A DNA stretch of 9,277 nt. Origin: Candidatus Hodarchaeota archaeon (GTDB lineage: Archaea; Asgardarchaeota; Heimdallarchaeia; Hodarchaeales; YT1-057). Location: contig JAEOTI010000424.1 in assembly GCA_016839955.1 (NCBI GenBank), positions 1 to 9,277 on the forward strand. Reading direction: 5' to 3'. The notes beneath the pieces are model-generated. The model saw only the letters and a list, made by a program, of their open reading frames with translations. It did not search any database and had not been told where the DNA came from. The first letter of the stretch is position 1, and each line of letters starts with the position of its first letter. Below, piece by piece: positions 6,458 through 9,277 of the stretch. Position numbers and translations under genes: made by a program.

Positions 6458-8150
6458 TTAGAGGTAAGAGAATAAATGATATGATAATAACAGTGATAAA
6501 CAGTACTACTATCCAAGGGTTCACGTTATATATATTATATAGCAGGATAAATCCAATCATAAAAACTGCACTAACAAGTAAAGCGAGTCCAAAAGATGAG
6601 CCAATCAAATAAATCTTTTTTGTATACTTTCGCTTACTATTACGACCATTATTAATTTCTAAGGAGAGAATGTTTCCATCGGACTGTTGAAAAACTGAAA
6701 AGGCTGTTAATAGGAAAACTAAACCAGCCAGACCAAATAACACGGTTAAAATTGGTTCATGATCAAATAGTAACCCTTTAAGCATTACCTGGAATGCCCA
6801 AAAAGCCAACCACAAGGCGAGAACTAGTATAGGGAGTATTGGAAGTAAATTTTTTTGGACAAGCAATTTATATGTAGGTTCCCCTAGCAAGGCTAGTATT
6901 ACTATAATGATACAACTGATGATTGATAGAAAAGCCACTAGAACAATTATCATTCCTAGAAGCGATAGAAACCAGAGCAGAATATCTCCAAAAAGCATCT
7001 TTGATGAAGTACCTAGAAGTTTTTCAGGTAATCCAAGATATATAATTGCATAACCTGCACCACTACTGCCAATTCCTTGAGACAAATCTTCTAACACTTG
7101 ATTATAGGGGTCAATAAAAGTTAGCAATAATCCCAGACTTAAAAAACTAAAAACGCCCAGGAAAGCACCAGTAACAACGAAATCAATGGTATTGATAGAT
7201 TCGTCTTTTGGAAATGTAGAATTAGAAAAAAATAAATACAAAATACAAATAACAGGGAAAACGAAGAGAGAATAAATTAATAATTGGTCATTTAGTAATG
7301 CTAAACCAATGAAACTAAAGGAAAACATGAAGATCGATAAGATTATCTCTACTCTTTTTGGATGATTAAAGGAAGACTTAATTGTAAATTTAAGGTTTTT
7401 AAACTTCTTCAAGGTTTCTTTAATTGTTTTATTGTCTGAGTCTTTCTCATATATCTTTGCAAGAAGATATATTCCAATAACCGGTCCAACAATAAGCCCT
7501 TGCCAAGCTTTCAATAATAAATTAATCGCATTAACTAGACCAGTTAAAAAGAGAAATGTCAATCCAGTTTTAAACTCATTTTTATCAATAAATAGGTCAA
7601 TCGCTCGTTTAGCAAAAAGAACAGTTAAAGAAGAAAGAAAAACCATTGTAATATCGATATAAGCGGTTCTTGAATAGAAATTGACAAAATATGCACATGC
7701 CATCATTAATCCTGCTAAAACTCCTGTAACTCGATCTTCTCTATCCCCTGAATAAAGATAGTATGCAACTACTGCGAGCATTGCACCTGAAAAGGCAATT
7801 GGGAGTTTCAGAGCTAATGTTGTTCGACCTAGAAGGATAATTAATAATCCAGTTACCCAAAAAAGGAGTGGGGGTTTATCAAACATCTTTAAAGTATTGA
7901 ATTCCATGTAGACAGGATATGCCCAGTCCCCTCCATTTTCCATTGTATTAGCCATACGTGCAGAGATATCTGCATACCAACCCTCATCCCACATCCTAAT
8001 ACTAGTTGTACTCCATAGTTTTAAGAAGAAAGATAATGTAAAGACTAGGAGAACGAACCGAAGACTAAGTAAATGATCCCAAATTTTAGTAAGGGTTGTT
8101 GGAGGAGAAACATGAATTTTGTTCGGTTTTGGAGTTTCAGGTTCAGTCAA
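6429..8150 (-). CDS. GT39 (PMT/ArnT-like) glycosyltransferase, N-terminal catalytic part
   Basis: The 573-residue frame begins at a TTG (8150); no in-frame ATG lies between the upstream TAA (8178-8180) and this point. A cytoplasmic tail (1-30) and first helix (31-47) precede the first external loop with WDEGWYADISARM (54-66), where D55 fits the catalytic Asp of GT39 enzymes. Further family signs are FDKPPLLFW (90-98), SRTAYIDITMVFLSSL (160-175) and LLLKAWQG (211-218). Such enzymes transfer a sugar from a polyprenyl or dolichyl phosphate to protein or lipid on the outer face of the membrane. Residues about 236-265 are a charged loop, and 266-565 add many extra helices, making the whole unusually long. 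The frame ends with QKKNICY just past a ten-A run; one A fewer would continue into the frame at 5183-6457, giving 988 residues. This part alone lacks the late loop and helices. Confidence 0.86.
   Translation of the reverse strand: MTEPETPKPNKIHVSPPTTLTKIWDHLLSLRFVLLVFTLSFFLKLWSTTSIRMWDEGWYADISARMANTMENGGDWAYPVYMEFNTLKMFDKPPLLFWVTGLLIILLGRTTLALKLPIAFSGAMLAVVAYYLYSGDREDRVTGVLAGLMMACAYFVNFYSRTAYIDITMVFLSSLTVLFAKRAIDLFIDKNEFKTGLTFLFLTGLVNAINLLLKAWQGLIVGPVIGIYLLAKIYEKDSDNKTIKETLKKFKNLKFTIKSSFNHPKRVEIILSIFMFSFSFIGLALLNDQLLIYSLFVFPVICILYLFFSNSTFPKDESINTIDFVVTGAFLGVFSFLSLGLLLTFIDPYNQVLEDLSQGIGSSGAGYAIIYLGLPEKLLGTSSKMLFGDILLWFLSLLGMIIVLVAFLSIISCIIIVILALLGEPTYKLLVQKNLLPILPILVLALWLAFWAFQVMLKGLLFDHEPILTVLFGLAGLVFLLTAFSVFQQSDGNILSLEINNGRNSKRKYTKKIYLIGSSFGLALLVSAVFMIGFILLYNIYNVNPWIVVLFITVIIISFILLPLIAQKKNICY
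6442..6451 (-). repeat. Ten-base A homopolymer at the GT39 frame break
   Basis: On the coding (minus) strand ten consecutive A's (T's on the plus strand) lie where the two glycosyltransferase frames overlap. Nine A's would give one uninterrupted frame. Runs of this length are prone to sequencing error, replication slippage and transcriptional slippage. Confidence 0.85.
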
Positions 8151-8180
8151 AGCAGTCAGAAAGATCAGTCTTCCTAGTTA

Positions 8181-8190
8181 AGTTATAGAA
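8181..8190 (-). promoter_or_regulatory. Possible TATA box of the GT39 gene
   Basis: The minus strand reads TTCTATAACT, centred about 35 bp from the TTG at 8150, which would place a start near 8160 with a very short leader. The 107-bp gap after DUF1684 has no better candidate. An AGGAAG (8171-8176) lies about 20 nt before the TTG, too far for a typical ribosome-binding site. Confidence 0.25.
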
Positions 8191-8257
8191 ACAAAGAAAT
8201 TCGAAGTTATGATTGAATTTCGTCCTTTTGAATTAATTGCTTTTCCAATCTTGAAGA

Positions 8258-8773
8258 TTAAAACTTCTTTTCACCAGCTTCAATCCGAATTGGTAGAATG
8301 TTAATAGGGGGAACAAGAGGACAGGTCCATTTGTCATTATATGCACAATATGGATTGTATGCTAGGTTAAAGTCTAGAATCCAATGTGTTTCATCAATTC
8401 TCTGAGGTTCAACATATCTTCCAACAGAATAACTTTCCTTTCCTCACGTTTCATCCATAAAAGGGACAAAATAATGGGAGTCATCTAGACTTTCATAAAC
8501 TTGGAGATTGAGCTTATAACGCTGAATTTCAAAGGAAAATTTACCATACAGGTTATACTTCTGAGTAGTTCCTTTGCTTGTTGGAATTTCGATAGTCATT
8601 TTCTCTTTGTAAAGTTGAATAGACCCTTCTACTTGAAACTGATTATCATATGGAAAATATTCCAATTCACTAAATTTTTTCCTTTGCTTAGGTGTGAGAG
8701 GGGACTCAGGATCATTTCTCATGAAATGGTCTTTCTTTTTCCTCTGTATAAGGACTGAATCTTCAATATTCAC
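8258..8773 (-). pseudogene. DUF1684 family protein interrupted by an in-frame TGA
   Basis: From the GTG at 8773 the frame runs 109 codons to a TGA (8444-8446), then stays open in the same frame to a TAA at 8258-8260; the total is 171 codons before that stop. Both sides match DUF1684. Before the TGA come RKKKDHFMRNDPESPLT (11-27), ELEYFPYD (36-43) and HYFVPFMDET (100-109). After it come GKESYSVGRYVEP, then WILDFNLAYNPYCAYNDKW, TCPLVPPINILPIRIEAGEKKF. The family hallmark 'PF.D.T.GkeTY..GRY' is therefore split by the stop itself. The stop replaces a residue that I recall as usually small, such as Ser (TCA to TGA is one change). The product would be a soluble protein of unknown function. It is either a decayed gene, a sequencing error or, less likely, a read-through/recoded gene. 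A strong AGGGGGA site precedes the GTG. Confidence 0.88.
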
Positions 8774-8781
8774 TTTTGAAA

Positions 8782-8788
8782 TCCCCCT
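8782..8788 (-). promoter_or_regulatory. Ribosome-binding site deciding the DUF1684 start
   Basis: AGGGGGA on the minus strand lies 8 nt before the GTG at 8773 and is the strongest such site in the window. It favours this GTG over the internal ATG at codon 18. The intact signal suggests that any inactivation of the gene is recent or artefactual. Confidence 0.55.
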
Positions 8789-8847
8789 AATATTATTCTA
8801 CAAAGAAATATTTGGCTATATTTGGTTCAAAGCTATTCTACTTTTGG

Positions 8848-8858
8848 TAAATATACTT
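8848..8858 (-). promoter_or_regulatory. Possible TATA box of the DUF1684 gene
   Basis: The minus strand reads AAGTATATTTA within the 111-bp gap before the GTG at 8773. A start about 26 bp on (near 8827) would leave a leader of about 54 nt carrying the AGGGGGA site. Other AT-rich stretches in the gap are possible alternatives. Confidence 0.3.
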
Positions 8859-8884
8859 ACTTAAGTTCTAGCTGCTAGTTCATG

Positions 8885-9277
8885 TTAGTGAGTAATTTTT
8901 TTTGAACATCTTCTTTGGCAACTGATGTAGACTCCTAATATGAATATTAACCAGGGTAACAGTAGCCAAGTAAATCCGGGAACGGATGAGGAAGGTTCAG
9001 TACTAGAAGAACTATCTCCATTTTGTTCGATTTCAAACATATTAGTGTCTTTAAGAATAGCTTCGATTTGGAAATTGTCTATGACTACATTTGTTTCAAT
9101 AAGCATACCAAATTCTTTATCGTAAGAGATTGTACCAGAATCGCCCAGATTGAGAAAAATAGCTCGATTAGTTTTACCAAGTGTTTTATACGAATTCTGC
9201 CAATCAAACCAAAAATCTGAGTTTAAAGACCGAACTGCTGCGCGTTCTACATTTGCCACACCAAGGTGGACTAATCC
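8885..9277 (-). CDS. Surface protein with PGF-CTERM-like anchor, C-terminal part, cut by window edge
   Basis: The frame is open through the right edge of the window, so the GTG at 9259 need not be the start; 130 residues are visible. The first part (GLVHLGVANVERAAVRSL...) looks like the end of a larger beta-rich domain that I cannot name. After EIEQNG comes a Ser/Thr/Pro linker (GDSSSSTEPSSS), then VPGFT, a hydrophobic helix (WLLLPWLIFILGVYI) and a basic, Cys-containing tail (SCQRRCSKKITH). Linker, PGF, helix and basic end in this order are the hallmark of archaeal PGF-CTERM and related C-terminal sorting signals, which are processed by archaeosortases. The tail may instead be a simple membrane anchor. 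The protein should therefore sit outside the cell, with the Ser-rich linker a plausible site for glycosylation. It lies 111 bp upstream of DUF1684 on the same strand. Confidence 0.7.
   Translation of the reverse strand, partial: GLVHLGVANVERAAVRSLNSDFWFDWQNSYKTLGKTNRAIFLNLGDSGTISYDKEFGMLIETNVVIDNFQIEAILKDTNMFEIEQNGDSSSSTEPSSSVPGFTWLLLPWLIFILGVYISCQRRCSKKITH

Noticed and set aside
8444..8446. Selenocysteine or general TGA recoding in the DUF1684 gene
   Set aside because: I know of no Cys or redox role for this family position, no SECIS-type element was recognised nearby, and TGA appears to end the hydrolase gene at 3018-3020. It is kept only as a remote alternative.
8869..8879. CTAGC-T-GCTAG palindrome downstream of the surface protein gene
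   Set aside because: Five-base arms around one base cannot form a useful RNA hairpin, and such short palindromes are expected by chance.
8940..9220. Plus-strand frames opposite the PGF-CTERM-like protein
   Set aside because: The minus frame shows linker, PGF motif, helix and basic tail in order; the plus frames show nothing recognisable.
1..9277. tRNA, rRNA, CRISPR arrays or insertion sequences
   Set aside because: No cloverleaf-like segment, regularly spaced repeats, transposase motif or terminal inverted repeats were found when reading both strands.

Overview
The window is AT-rich and gene-dense and most likely comes from an archaeon; an Asgard lineage such as Heimdallarchaeia is a guess, not a demonstration. 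The archaeal signs are these. A TATA-like box lies about 26 bp upstream of the htpX start codon, the spacing of a leaderless archaeal transcript. One surface-type protein ends in a Ser-rich linker, a 'PGF' motif, a transmembrane helix and a basic tail, like archaeal PGF-CTERM sorting signals. The DUF47 (PhoU-like) plus PiT phosphate pair is common in archaea. GTG and TTG starts are frequent. No rRNA, tRNA, CRISPR array or insertion sequence was seen.

Layout. Positions 1-1380 (minus strand) hold an HtpX-type membrane metalloprotease and, after a strong hairpin, the N-terminal part of a class I/II aminotransferase that runs off the left edge. Positions 1438-3020 (plus) hold a doubtful small membrane ORF and an alpha/beta hydrolase with an extra N-terminal domain and an altered nucleophile elbow. 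Positions 3042-3326 (minus) encode an unrecognised two-helix membrane protein. Positions 3485-5155 (plus) form a compact operon for a DUF47 Pit-accessory protein and a PiT phosphate transporter; a possible operator palindrome lies upstream. Positions 5183-9277 (minus) hold a large GT39-type glycosyltransferase, a DUF1684 protein, and the C-terminal end of an anchored surface protein that enters from the right edge.

The most notable observations are two interrupted genes side by side. The GT39 gene is split into two overlapping frames at a run of ten A's; losing one A would restore a 988-residue protein. The DUF1684 gene carries an in-frame TGA at codon 110, and the rest of the family signature continues in the same frame to a normal TAA. 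Neither fits a wholesale code change, because the hydrolase gene appears to end in TGA. Sequencing or assembly error, real gene decay, and (for the A-run) transcriptional slippage are the alternatives.

Functionally the window is a mixture: phosphate uptake, membrane protein quality control, extracytoplasmic sugar transfer and surface anchoring. I see no defence system, mobile element or clear novel multi-gene system.
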